Positions 43,619 through 52,501 of a stretch of 64,000 bases of DNA are shown in pieces. This DNA is from Pelagibius sp. Alg239-R121. GTDB lineage: Bacteria; Pseudomonadota; Alphaproteobacteria; Kiloniellales; Kiloniellaceae. The translations under genes were made by a program, and so were the position numbers. The stretch lies in assembly GCF_947331435.1 (NCBI RefSeq), contig NZ_CAMZOF010000007.1:1-64000 (forward strand). The letters run 5' to 3'. The stretch's first letter is position 1. Each line of letters begins with the position of its first letter. The notes beneath the pieces were generated by a model. That model searched no databases and had not been told where the DNA came from. It was given only the letters and a program-made list of their open reading frames with translations.

Positions 43619-43651
43619 GCAGGGGCGGCTGTTCAGTCGCCCTTTTTTGTT
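43619..43651 (+). terminator. Intrinsic terminator
   Basis: A GC-rich stem (AGGGGCG with CGCCCTT, one G-T pair) and a loop of about 11 bases is followed by six T, 25 bases after the stop of the secreted protein gene. Confidence 0.75.
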
Positions 43652-43787
43652 CTCACGCAAGGCAAAACCGACTTGGTGCCACCCTCTGCTCTGTCATGGG
43701 AAGGGTGATCACTTTGAACCAAATGCATGTCAAAACCGACACAGCCTCATAGTTAATCCGTAAAAATTTTGCCGAGAGGAAAACAAG

Positions 43788-44408
43788 ATGCCGTTTAGAT
43801 CGATGAAACCGTTGGTTAAAGCCGCATGCTTTGCTGCTGGGCTTGTTGTCCCTGGTACCGCTCAGGCCCTGCCAATTTTGAACATCGAGAGCGGGCAGCT
43901 TACCGGCGCTCAGAATCTTAAGATCGGAGGCAAACTCTTCGATGTCCAGTTTGTGGAAGGATCCTGTATCTCGATCTTTGATGGTTGCGATGAGGCTTCG
44001 GATTTCGTCTTCAGCAATGAAGCCGAAGCCTTCGGCGCGGGGCAGGCGCTGCTCAATCTTGTCTTTCTGGATAGCCTGGACGGCATGTTTGATTCAAGCC
44101 CGGCCCTGACCTTCGGCTGTACGTCATCGCAGAACTGTGCGGTCGCAATTCCATTCGCCGTGTCGCCCATGCCGGATGCGGTCGGGGTTGTCTTGGCGCG
44201 CAATGAAGAAGGTGTTGATACAGATTCGCTCACCAGCCAATTGACAGTCAAGGACTTCGATTCGGCGATGTCATCCAGCGGGGTTTATGGTCATTTTACA
44301 CCGCACGCTTCCGTTCCGGAGATGGGAACTCTATGGCTGTTCGCTTTCGGGGTGAGCGTGTTCGCATTTTTTGCCCATAGGCGCACGCGCCGAGGTCTTA
44401 TGGGATGA
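43788..44408 (+). CDS. Secreted protein with PEP-CTERM-like sorting signal
   Basis: A 206-residue protein with signal peptide (residues 1-27, ending AQA). The mature part has paired Cys (GSCISIFDGCDEA, FGCTSSQNCAVA) and a C-terminal tripartite signal: VPEMGT, a hydrophobic helix (LWLFAFGVSVFAFFA) and a basic end (HRRTRRG). This has the layout of exosortase-processed PEP-CTERM proteins, but the third residue of the motif is Met instead of Pro. SD GAGAGGA precedes the ATG. No exosortase is in the window. Likely a surface protein. Confidence 0.72.
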   Translation: MPFRSMKPLVKAACFAAGLVVPGTAQALPILNIESGQLTGAQNLKIGGKLFDVQFVEGSCISIFDGCDEASDFVFSNEAEAFGAGQALLNLVFLDSLDGMFDSSPALTFGCTSSQNCAVAIPFAVSPMPDAVGVVLARNEEGVDTDSLTSQLTVKDFDSAMSSSGVYGHFTPHASVPEMGTLWLFAFGVSVFAFFAHRRTRRGLMG

Positions 44409-44443
44409 TCGCACTCAGAAGGCGTAGGCGTAAGCAAAAGAAA

Positions 44444-44473
44444 CGGGGCGCCTCAGGTAATCATGGCGCCCCG
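44444..44473. terminator. Bidirectional terminator
   Basis: A perfect 9-bp inverted repeat (CGGGGCGCC and its complement, 12-base loop) lies between two convergent genes. The minus-strand side is followed by TTTCTTTTG; the plus-strand side by ATTGATTTAA. It can serve both. Confidence 0.75.
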
Positions 44474-44490
44474 ATTGATTTAACTTGGAT

Positions 44491-45072
44491 TTAGGTTTGC
44501 GGTTCTAAGCAATGGCTGCTGTAGGTGTTGTTTTTTTCGTTTCGCTCGGCGACTTTGTTGGGATGGTCGATCCGGATCGTGAAGTTGGCGGAACCGTTCT
44601 TCCAGGCATTTGGCGGGATCTTTGCTTCGAAGATGTAATTCGCCGCCAGAAGGTTCATCGGTAAGGTCTGCATCTCTTTTTTACCGCCGTTAAAATCAAA
44701 GACGACCTGCACAGGGCCCGCTGTTTTATTGCCCTGATTGCGGACTTTGATCCTTACGCTGTTGGGTCTTTTATGGTTACCGAAAAGGGGTGAGCAATAG
44801 TAATTGCCGGGTAGACCTTCAATACCGGTTTGATAGTAGGGTTCGCCATAGAGATCGATGTATGGCCCAACGCCTGGATGTTGTTTAGCTGGTTTGACGA
44901 TAGGCGTTCGGGTTGGTGGTGATGGTTTCTTCGGCGCCAACTTAAGTTGTTTGGTTTCCGCCAGCTGCACAGGTGATTTTGCCTCTGCTTCAGAGCTGCC
45001 GACCAAATCCTGCGTAAGCATAGGTAATGCGACAGCAATTGCTGCCGAAGCCATGATGGTTTTATTCAACAT
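44491..45072 (-). CDS. Exported CARDB-like domain protein
   Basis: A 193-residue protein with a signal peptide (about residues 1-31), a Lys/Pro-rich spacer (LKLAPKKPSPPTRTP) and a C-terminal CARDB-like Ig domain (about 98-190: VRIKVRNQGNKTAGPVQVVFDF ... IRIDHPNKVAERNEKNNTYSSHC). CARDB domains are cell-adhesion-related modules in bacterial surface proteins. SD GAGGAG precedes the ATG. It converges with the PEP-CTERM-like gene. Confidence 0.75.
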   Translation of the reverse strand: MLNKTIMASAAIAVALPMLTQDLVGSSEAEAKSPVQLAETKQLKLAPKKPSPPTRTPIVKPAKQHPGVGPYIDLYGEPYYQTGIEGLPGNYYCSPLFGNHKRPNSVRIKVRNQGNKTAGPVQVVFDFNGGKKEMQTLPMNLLAANYIFEAKIPPNAWKNGSANFTIRIDHPNKVAERNEKNNTYSSHCLEPQT

Positions 45073-45317
45073 TTAACGCTGCTCCTCGAATGAATTGTTT
45101 GTTGCCTCCTTGGTCGCGGCACTTCGTTTCGGCGTTCAAAAGAAGACGGGTTCGAGGCTTTTTTCCTGAACTATTTTACGAAGGGATCACCCGCGCAGGA
45201 GGGCGTGTGAAGATGTTTGAACCCCGCAATGGGATGTTTCGACTCACCTTCTGAATTGAACGAATCTGATTGAAACACGCGGAGTGCGAGACCGAACAAG
45301 TGAGAGCTTTGTCCCCG

Positions 45318-46394
45318 ATGTTATGGGTTGTCTGTCGCTGCAGGCTGTCGATCGCTTTATGGCTCACCCTGCAATCTCCATCAGTGTTTGCGGCACTGGA
45401 GTCTCAGTTTCTATTCGATCTTATTATTGCGGATCAGGGAGGCAGGCAGGTGGCACGAGCTGAAGTTACGGGTAGAGGTCAAGATGGTCCCACAGTAGCG
45501 GCCACGGCCGAATTTACGTTGGAAGGTGTCATTCGCGGTCTGGAGAAGCAGTTTCCTGTCGTATTGGCGGGAGAAGGGAGTCTGGCCGGGGCTACGGGCA
45601 TGCAGAGCGATCGCCTTCCTTCGACAATTGACGGTGCATTCCTGGAGACACTCGGGTCGCCCGGCGCGATAACGACCTTTCGTTTCAGCTATGAACCCGG
45701 ATCCAAAGCAGAGAGCCAGCAAACACGCGCCTGGGCGGGCCGGATCCTTCGCAATACACTACCTGAATGGCGGGGAGGCAAAGCCTGGGTGCGGCGTAGG
45801 CTCTTCGAACTCGAAGCGGTTGCCGGTGTCGACACCTACAGAGAAGAGAAAGAGGGTTACGACGTCGTTGTTGCGCGTGAGCAGATTGCGGGAACCTCAC
45901 GATACCGTCTGGTGTTTCGCGTTAGCACCGCGGCCCCGCAAAGCGCCCTGCCTTTATCTCTAAGCCTTTCGCAAGCCCAGCTCCTTCAAGGGCTCGGCGA
46001 AGCATTCCCGCAGCGCGAAGAAGGGATGGGACAGCTTTCTACCGGGCCGGGGAGCCACAGCGATCGGTTTTTCTCTGAAAATACTTTTGCGGAGTTGCAA
46101 ACCCTCGGCACTGCGGATGATGTGCTCGCGGTCAGGTACTCTTATCAGCTGCGTACCGATCACCAGGCAGAGGTCGACAGAAACCGCCTCTATGCATTCA
46201 GTCTTATCGAGAATGCGTTCCCTGGCCGGCCAGCCGTGGCGGAATGGTTGCAGGATGCCATCGAGGTGTCGGAGCAGGAATTGGACTCGCTCAAGGAACA
46301 CAAGACCGTTGTTCGGGAGGGAATAGGTCTGCGTGTTCGGTTCTTCGAAGGCTATGTCAATATCTCGATCTTTCCCGAAGCGCTCAAACTTTAG
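45318..46394 (+). CDS. Exported protein with internal tandem duplication
   Basis: About 358 residues from ATG 45318; GTG 45300 is an alternative start and TTG 45270 less likely. A signal peptide (LSIALWLTLQSPSVFA) leads to two homologous halves. FLETLGSPGAITTFRFSYEP ... RAWAGRILRNTLPEWRGGKAWVRRRLFELEAV in the first matches FAELQTLGTADDVLAVRYSYQL ... RLYAFSLIENAFPGRPAVAEWLQDAIEVS in the second. Each unit is about 140 residues. No family is recognised. The periplasmic location and duplication suggest a binding or scaffolding role. Confidence 0.65.
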   Translation: MLWVVCRCRLSIALWLTLQSPSVFAALESQFLFDLIIADQGGRQVARAEVTGRGQDGPTVAATAEFTLEGVIRGLEKQFPVVLAGEGSLAGATGMQSDRLPSTIDGAFLETLGSPGAITTFRFSYEPGSKAESQQTRAWAGRILRNTLPEWRGGKAWVRRRLFELEAVAGVDTYREEKEGYDVVVAREQIAGTSRYRLVFRVSTAAPQSALPLSLSLSQAQLLQGLGEAFPQREEGMGQLSTGPGSHSDRFFSENTFAELQTLGTADDVLAVRYSYQLRTDHQAEVDRNRLYAFSLIENAFPGRPAVAEWLQDAIEVSEQELDSLKEHKTVVREGIGLRVRFFEGYVNISIFPEALKL

Positions 46395-46597
46395 CGCGGA
46401 CCATAGGCAGTCATTCGAGACATTTTCACGCGGAAGCGTTCCGTTGCCCTGCACAAATGAAGGAAGCACTGCTCTGCGCGACACATGAGGTTCAGCGGAT
46501 TGGCCGGCCCGTGCAGTTTCCTCTGACAAGATCTTCTCACTCCACTATAATAACGTCCTAAGCCTGCTATCATTTTAGCCATCTAAGCAAAGAGCAA

Positions 46598-47644
46598 ATG
46601 TATCCCGATTCTGTGATTGAGTTCATTCGGCCGTTTGCCGAACATCTTCGCGACACTGTGCTGGTCACCACTGCAGAGATGGAATTTCCGGGGCCGGAGA
46701 TCGTCTACGCCAACCCGGCTTTCACGAATACCACCGGATACTCGCAGGAAGAAGTCATCGGCAAGACCCCCAGGGTGTTACAGGGCGCCGGGACTGACCG
46801 GATGGAACTGAAGCGTATGCGCGAAACCTTGCGCGATGAGGACCGCTTTTTCGGGTCGATATTAAACTATGCGAAGGACGGCCAGGAGATCACATTCGAG
46901 TGGTACATTTCGCCACTTCATGATGAACAAGGTGCCATAAAATACTGGATTTCGGTTCAGCATGCTGTTCCGGAACGCGAACGGTCCCTATTGCGCCCCA
47001 AGCTGAACGCAATGATCATCCACCAGGATGCTGATATGCGCAGCCGTTTGCGCGAAGCCCTGAATTCTCTTGCCAAGACGCCTGAGGTCCGCGAAGTAGC
47101 CGACTATTCCCAGGCAGTGAAGATAGTCTCCAAGCACAAGAACCTGGATCTCATTCTCATCGAATTGACACCGCCGCATTTTAGTAACGCGGATCAAGTG
47201 ACCGCGTTACGCAGGCTCCTGCCATCCGTCCCGGTTGTCGTTCTGTCGCCTGCTCAGGATCAATGGCCGCTACGCGTTGCGATGCGGGCCGGAGCTAACG
47301 CCTACGTTACTATAACGACTGCCGGCGACGTCCTCATTGAGATCTTGCGTCTGGTGCTTGCCGGGGGCACCTTCGTGCCATGGGAACAGATCGACGCCTC
47401 GAACAGATCGAACAAGATCGCGCCGATGAGCAAGGAAGCCGAAGTGGCGTATGGGCGATTGAGCAGACGCCAGAAAGAAATTGGCGCAATGTTGATTCAA
47501 GGCCTTTCGAACGCCCAGATTGCCGCACAACTCGGAATCAAACTCGCAACGGTAAAAGGCCATGTCATGCAGACCTGCAGGGTGCTCGGTGTCAAGAACC
47601 GAACCCAAGCGGCGATGCTGCTTAACAGCCGGGACGTCGAGTAA
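46598..47644 (+). CDS. PAS, pseudo-receiver and LuxR HTH regulator
   Basis: A 348-residue three-domain regulator. A PAS domain (about 15-125) contains IVYANPAFTNTTGYSQEEVIGKTPRVLQG; a receiver-like domain (about 136-262) follows; a LuxR/FixJ-type helix-turn-helix (about 285-345) has LSRRQKEIGAMLIQGLSNAQIAAQLGIKLATVKGHV. The receiver has Glu189 where the phospho-acceptor Asp belongs (LILIELTPP) and lacks the conserved Lys after strand 5, so it is probably not phosphorylated. Control may come from the PAS ligand. No partner kinase is adjacent. It is the last gene of the secreted-protein island. Confidence 0.85.
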   Translation: MYPDSVIEFIRPFAEHLRDTVLVTTAEMEFPGPEIVYANPAFTNTTGYSQEEVIGKTPRVLQGAGTDRMELKRMRETLRDEDRFFGSILNYAKDGQEITFEWYISPLHDEQGAIKYWISVQHAVPERERSLLRPKLNAMIIHQDADMRSRLREALNSLAKTPEVREVADYSQAVKIVSKHKNLDLILIELTPPHFSNADQVTALRRLLPSVPVVVLSPAQDQWPLRVAMRAGANAYVTITTAGDVLIEILRLVLAGGTFVPWEQIDASNRSNKIAPMSKEAEVAYGRLSRRQKEIGAMLIQGLSNAQIAAQLGIKLATVKGHVMQTCRVLGVKNRTQAAMLLNSRDVE

Positions 47645-47729
47645 ACGGCTAGGGCGCGTATTCATAAAACGTCGATTACCGCGTTCAATTTTTCTTTTGT
47701 CGTTAGGGGCACGAGCCGGCCCGCGATTT

Positions 47730-48377
47730 TCAGTTCAATCTGAATTCAATTGCTCGGAAATCTGAAATCAACGGACAATTTGGTTTTGTATCACCCGGAC
47801 TGGCGAAGCCTATCGCGATCACATCGCTTCCTGCATTTAGCCCCGCTTGAATGCCTGCAGGTGCGTCTTCAAAGACCAAACATTGTTCGGCATTCGTACC
47901 GAGCTTTTCTGCAGCCAAGACGTAACCTGAAGGATCAGGCTTCCCGTGTTCGATATCTTCCGCGGTCACTAGCACTTCGGGAATAGGCAGGCAGGCTGCT
48001 GTTAACCGGCGGATAGCGAGATCACGGCCAGCAGATGTCACCACAGCCCAACGCCTTGGCGGCAATTGGCTCAATAGATCAGCAGACCCTGGGATCGCCA
48101 CTATGCCGCAGACATCGGTGGCTTCCGCCGCCTCAATTTTAGCAGCCTCAGCTTCGCAATCCGTGCTCGCTTTCGCGAATTCTCGAAGTACGTCAATTGT
48201 TCTTCGACCATGCGAAACTGCAAGTAAAGCAGTGGGGTCGAGTTCGTTGGTAATGGCCCAATCCGTCAATACACGCTCAACCACGACTCGGGAATCCAAG
48301 AGCGTTCCATCCATATCGAATAGGACGGCTGAATAAGCTCGATCTAGCTGCAACACTTTTTGATTCGTTCCTCTCAC
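47730..48377 (-). CDS. HAD-superfamily phosphatase/phosphomutase
   Basis: A 215-residue HAD hydrolase. Motif I is FDMDGTLLDS (about 19-28), motif II is VVTSAG, and motif III/IV is GKPDPSGYVLAAEKLG ... LVFEDAPAGIQAG. The cap lies between motifs I and II, as in sugar-phosphatases of the YfbT/YniC or beta-phosphoglucomutase group. The substrate is probably a sugar phosphate. It stands alone, convergent with the LuxR-type regulator. Confidence 0.88.
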   Translation of the reverse strand: MRGTNQKVLQLDRAYSAVLFDMDGTLLDSRVVVERVLTDWAITNELDPTALLAVSHGRRTIDVLREFAKASTDCEAEAAKIEAAEATDVCGIVAIPGSADLLSQLPPRRWAVVTSAGRDLAIRRLTAACLPIPEVLVTAEDIEHGKPDPSGYVLAAEKLGTNAEQCLVFEDAPAGIQAGLNAGSDVIAIGFASPGDTKPNCPLISDFRAIEFRLN

Positions 48378-48989
48378 AAATACTGCCGAATTAGAGATTG
48401 AACAACGGCTCGATAATCAAAGTTTTTTCCTATTGCAGACCTTCATTCACATCCAGAAAAATGAGTCCTCAAACTAGAATGTTTTTGTCGTTTTTTCTTC
48501 TGGGCAGATCCCCAAAGATTATAGAAGACCACACGCCCGAAACTCTCGCCATTCCATAAGAACAATTGAATAGGTCTCAGCCTGATTGCGCCATATTGAA
48601 ACCTTCCGGAGAGTAGAGGTGAACTGTCCATTGAGCAGGTCATTTTGCTTGAGAATTTGTTTTCACGACGCGCGCCGATTTCCAGCTTCGCCCTCGATTA
48701 TACACTTCCTTTTTTAAGCGTGGACGGCAGTTCGAGACCTTGAATGCATGGCCGACCCCAGGCTCGCGCCTTGTCGTCGTGGTAAGTAAGGGGCGCGTAG
48801 AAAAACCATACTATAGTATTGTTTTCAATAAAATACACATAATTGTCAATATTAGTATTTTTTTAGCGAGATTTATGTATTCAATTGCTTTGTATCCTCT
48901 GCAAGAGAGCGCGTGGCAAGTACAAAAGACAATTATTTTGCTGTGCCAGTAGAATCGATCTTTAGCTCTACGTGGTTCCTGGTGGTTGG
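48378..48989. other. AT-rich intergenic region
   Basis: About 610 bases without a gene. The part from 48800 to 48960 is much richer in A+T than anything around it and contains a perfect 12-bp palindrome (ATACTATAGTAT at 48808-48819) and TATTTTTTTAG. It may be a promoter region for the following hypothetical gene or a scar of horizontal transfer. Confidence 0.5.
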
Positions 48990-49442
48990 ATGCAAAAGTA
49001 TTTGCAAATCTTCACAAGCGACAAACGCTACAGGCACCTAAGACTTCGAGAAGATCCCTTGCCAGAGACCAAAACATATCCGTTTATCCGTCGCCAATTG
49101 GACGAATCTCGCTATCTTCGCCACGACCAGCTTGCCGGAGCAGTAGAAGAACTCATTGCGCGGAACAGGATTTTTGTAGGGTTTCTGAATCGATTGAACC
49201 AGGAGCGGCCTTCGAGTCTATTCACTGCGCTCATAAGCATCCACGAAGATATTATCGCCGTACTGCAGCGTGTTGATGCCAGCGAGAATTCGTCTCTGGA
49301 GACAATCTGTGATCTGGCCAGGGCTTCAGGCCATATGTGTAACAACTCTTCTCAAATCGCTCTTCTTAAGGTCGGAGGCGCAAAAATGTCGGTAGCGATG
49401 TCTGCACTGCGGCTGGAAACCATGCATGAGCAAACGACATAG
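48990..49442 (+). CDS. Hypothetical protein
   Basis: A 150-residue soluble protein, largely helical, with charged N-terminus (TSDKRYRHLRLREDPLPETK) and heptad-like stretches (LAGAVEELIARNRIFVGFLNRL, ISIHEDIIAVLQRV). No family is recognised. ATG 48990 was preferred to GTG 48972; neither has a clear SD. It follows the AT-rich gap. Confidence 0.5.
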   Translation: MQKYLQIFTSDKRYRHLRLREDPLPETKTYPFIRRQLDESRYLRHDQLAGAVEELIARNRIFVGFLNRLNQERPSSLFTALISIHEDIIAVLQRVDASENSSLETICDLARASGHMCNNSSQIALLKVGGAKMSVAMSALRLETMHEQTT

Positions 49443-49652
49443 ATGACGGTTTTACGGGTGGTGCCGGTCATGGGAATAGCCGTGACCGAATAAACGAACG
49501 CAAAGTGAGCAAGGAACACAAACTACTGTATTTTCGGTTCCTCGTTGCTTGAAGATTTCTCATAAGCTGCCGTGAGCGAAACCGGCGCGGCGATGCCGTA
49601 AAGAAACGGTCATGCGGTGCGATGGTGATCCGGGTCGAGAGCGGTGACGGTT

Positions 49653-50987
49653 CTAAAGCTCTGTGCCCGCCTTCAACTCGCCCCAACGGATGACTGCGTT
49701 GGCGCCGAGCCAGGCAACGGGCTCGGGCGGTAGTGACTGAGGCGGAGCTTCGGCGAGCAGATCCTGCAGGAGTTCGGAGGGCGTGTCCGTGGCGAGCTCT
49801 GCCGCCAGCATGCCGGCAAGAGTTCCCTTAGCGGTGCCGAGCCCGTTCTGGCAGCAGGCCGCATAAAGACCGCTGTCGACCTCGCCGAATGCCGGCACGT
49901 TGTTGCGGCTCAGGCACAGGCGGCCGCCCCAGCGGTACTCCATTCCGACCCCGGCAAGCATGGGAAAGCGGCTTGCGAAGGCGCGATCGTGATCCCGGCC
50001 GACCGCGGCAATCCTGCGGTCGCTCACTTCCATGGAGGGGTCGTAGGTAAAGCGGTTGCGGATCACGATCCGGTCGCCGCCGGTGCCCGAAATCCGCCGG
50101 ACCGTGGTTCCCATGGGATCGGCGGGCGTGCATCCCCAGACCGGCTGTCCGCCCAGCGCCTTTACTTCTTCCCCGTTCATGGCGCGCGTCATGGAGGCGT
50201 AGGTGAAGACGTGCATCAGGCGGCGTTTAAAGTAACCGAAGCTCTCGGCATGTCCGTTGACCGCCAGGATGACCTTCGGCGCCGAAACGCTGCCCTTGGG
50301 CGTCGTCGCAATCCAGGCTCCGTCCTTTCGTTCAAGGCCCGTTACCGGCGTCTGCTCATGGAGTGAGACCAGGTTCGAACCCAGTCCACCCGCCAGCCCT
50401 CGGACAAAGAGCGCCGGCTGAATCATGACTGCACCCGGGGTAAAGAGTCCGCCCCGATAATAGTTGCTTCCGGTCAGCTCGTTCATTGCGGACGCATCGA
50501 GCAATTCATGGGCCTCACCCAGCGTTACGAGGTGCGCAGCGTAGTCGCTGTTGTGCTTAAGCCCTTTTTCGCTCGCCGCCGCATTGATTTTTCCGCTCTG
50601 AACGAAGGCTTCGCTGCTCAGGCCGTATTCCTCGGCAGTTTGCCGGGCGAAGTCGATGCCTGCGCGGTTCAGGCGGGTTTGCTTGCGATCCTGTTCCAGG
50701 TCGCCGCCGTAGTCCTCCGAAGCCAGGTCGTGAGGCAGGTCGATCATGAATCCGGTGTTGCGCCCGGCAGGGCCATCGGCGATCCGCCGGGCTTCCAACA
50801 GCGTGATGCGGTCGCCGGGGCGCAGCTGCTTGAGACGGCGCGTTGCGGCCAATCCAGCGAAACCCGCACCGATGACAAGCCAGTCGGAGCTCTGCGGACC
50901 GCTGAGCTCGGGGTAGTGGGTCTGCGCGGGAAGGATCGCATTCCAGGCGGCAGGTCCAGGATCCTTGGGGAGGCGGCGGACTTTCAT
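49653..50987 (-). CDS. FAD-dependent amine/amino-acid oxidoreductase (DAO family)
   Basis: A 444-residue DAO-type flavoprotein. The dinucleotide motif is WLVIGAGFAGLAATRRL (about 36-52) with Glu in LLEARRIADGPAGRNTGF; later segments YRWGGRLCLSRNNVPAFGEV and YAACCQNGLGTAKGTLAG are typical of gamma-glutamylputrescine oxidase or glycine/sarcosine-type oxidases. It would oxidise a C-N bond of a (methyl)amine. It is the last gene of the ten-gene betaine-type operon, 30 bases after an SDR gene. ATG 50987 was preferred to the TTG at 50993. Confidence 0.85.
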   Translation of the reverse strand: MKVRRLPKDPGPAAWNAILPAQTHYPELSGPQSSDWLVIGAGFAGLAATRRLKQLRPGDRITLLEARRIADGPAGRNTGFMIDLPHDLASEDYGGDLEQDRKQTRLNRAGIDFARQTAEEYGLSSEAFVQSGKINAAASEKGLKHNSDYAAHLVTLGEAHELLDASAMNELTGSNYYRGGLFTPGAVMIQPALFVRGLAGGLGSNLVSLHEQTPVTGLERKDGAWIATTPKGSVSAPKVILAVNGHAESFGYFKRRLMHVFTYASMTRAMNGEEVKALGGQPVWGCTPADPMGTTVRRISGTGGDRIVIRNRFTYDPSMEVSDRRIAAVGRDHDRAFASRFPMLAGVGMEYRWGGRLCLSRNNVPAFGEVDSGLYAACCQNGLGTAKGTLAGMLAAELATDTPSELLQDLLAEAPPQSLPPEPVAWLGANAVIRWGELKAGTEL

Positions 50988-51017
50988 GGCCAATTCAATT
51001 TCATGGCAGGTCCAACT

Positions 51018-51752
51018 TCATGGCAGACTCAGCTTGGCCGTGCGGCCGCCATCGACCGTATAGACCTGTCCGGTAACGAAGGCAGCCTCTTCGGAAGCGA
51101 GCCAGGCAACCAGAGCGGCAACCTCTTCGGGTTTGCCGGTCCGGCCGACCGGATGAACCTTGCCGATTTGTGTGCGAAAGGCGGCGGGGTCGGGCATGGA
51201 TTCGACGAAATCGATGTTCAGATCCGTATCGATCCAGCCAGGCGCCACAGCATTGCAGCGAACGCCTTCCGCACTGTGATCAACCGCCACGGCACGGGTC
51301 AAGCCATGCAGTCCGGCTTTTGAGGCACAATAGGCGGGATGGCGCGGGTTGGCGCCGAGCCCTTCGATCGAGCCGATATTCACGATCGCCCCAGCGCTGT
51401 TGCGCAGGTGGGGGAGGGCGCGCCGGATCAACAGATAAGGGGCGGTCAAGTTGACGGCCAAGGTCCGTTGCCAAGCTGCCATCGGCATCTCCTCAACCGT
51501 GCCTTCCGCCATCACGCCTGCGTTGTTGACCAGAACGTCCAACCGTCCGGCACGGGCAATGACCTCGTCAATGATCCACGCCGGCGCATTGGGATCAGAG
51601 AGGTCGGCCGGGATCGTTTCCAGCTGCGCGGCGTCTTTCCGTTGCGCCGTGAACACCCGGGCGCCTTCCGACGCCAGGCGTTCCGCACAGGCCAGTCCGA
51701 TCCCGCTGCGGCCGCCGGTGACCAGCGCGACCTTATCGGTGAACCGCTTCAT
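51018..51752 (-). CDS. Short-chain dehydrogenase/reductase
   Basis: A 244-residue SDR. It shows the cofactor motif TGGRSGIG (12-19), VNNAGVM, catalytic Ser in NIGSIEG, and YCASKAG with Tyr and Lys. The C-terminal [11 protein letters not shown] is typical of the classical 3-oxoacyl-ACP reductase-like group. It oxidises a secondary alcohol of an unknown intermediate. Its ATG overlaps the stop of the preceding SDR gene as ATGA, so the two similar enzymes are co-translated. Confidence 0.88.
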   Translation of the reverse strand: MKRFTDKVALVTGGRSGIGLACAERLASEGARVFTAQRKDAAQLETIPADLSDPNAPAWIIDEVIARAGRLDVLVNNAGVMAEGTVEEMPMAAWQRTLAVNLTAPYLLIRRALPHLRNSAGAIVNIGSIEGLGANPRHPAYCASKAGLHGLTRAVAVDHSAEGVRCNAVAPGWIDTDLNIDFVESMPDPAAFRTQIGKVHPVGRTGKPEEVAALVAWLASEEAAFVTGQVYTVDGGRTAKLSLP

Positions 51753-52489
51753 CCGACGGGCTTTCCACCGTTGACTTCAAGCAAGGCGCCACAGATGTAG
51801 CGCGCCTCATCCGAAGCCAGGTAGACGATCACGTCAGCGATGTCTTCAGGTTGGGCAATGCGACCGATGGGCACTGTCCGGTTTAGATCATCGATCGCCG
51901 TGTCGGGGTTCAGACCCCGTAGTGTAAAGCCCGTACGCAGCATGGGCGTGTCCACTTCGTTGGGGCAGACGGCGTTGACGCGGATCCCCTGATGGGCATG
52001 GTCACGCCCGAGGCACTGGGTCAGCGAGGCGACGGCTGCTTTCGACATGACATAGAGGGGGTGCGCCGGTCCGGGGTGCACACCCCAGCAGGACGAGAGG
52101 TTCACGATGGCACCGCCGCCGCTTTCCGCCATGAGCGGGATCGCCGCCCGGCACAGCCGGAAGGGAGCCTCGACGTTGATCGCCATGGTCAGCGCAAAGT
52201 CTTCGTCCGTCGCTTCGGTAATGGCGCCGCGCCTCATGACACCCGCGTTGTTTACCAGGATGTCCAACTGCCCGAGTGCGTCCTCCGCCTGTTTCGGTAA
52301 GGCCTCGCAATAGGCCGGGTCGCGCAGATCACCGGCGAGCTTTACATCCGCCGTCGAGGCGCTCGGATCGAGATCCGCCGCCACGACCTTCGCCCCTTCA
52401 GCCTGGAGCCGGGCGACCAGCGCCTGTCCAATTCCGCCGGCGGCGCCGGTGACCAATGCGTTACGACCTTCAAGCCGCATTGTTTTCAT
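51749..52489 (-). CDS. Short-chain dehydrogenase/reductase
   Basis: A 246-residue SDR with TGAAGGIG (14-21), VNNAGVM, catalytic Ser in NLSSCWG and YVMSKAA (Tyr, Lys), and [10 protein letters not shown] in the substrate loop. It differs from its neighbour, so they are not recent copies; two SDRs may act on successive or stereoisomeric hydroxy intermediates, as on cis- and trans-hydroxyprolines. It begins 12 bases after the HpbD-like gene. Confidence 0.88.
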   Translation of the reverse strand: MKTMRLEGRNALVTGAAGGIGQALVARLQAEGAKVVAADLDPSASTADVKLAGDLRDPAYCEALPKQAEDALGQLDILVNNAGVMRRGAITEATDEDFALTMAINVEAPFRLCRAAIPLMAESGGGAIVNLSSCWGVHPGPAHPLYVMSKAAVASLTQCLGRDHAHQGIRVNAVCPNEVDTPMLRTGFTLRGLNPDTAIDDLNRTVPIGRIAQPEDIADVIVYLASDEARYICGALLEVNGGKPVG

Positions 52490-52501
52490 CTTTCCAATTC
52501 A

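Noticed and set aside
46598-46990. LOV photoreceptor domain in the PAS-LuxR protein
   Set aside because: The GKTPRVLQG segment lacks the flavin-binding Cys of LOV domains (GxNCRFLQ), so only a general PAS domain is supported.
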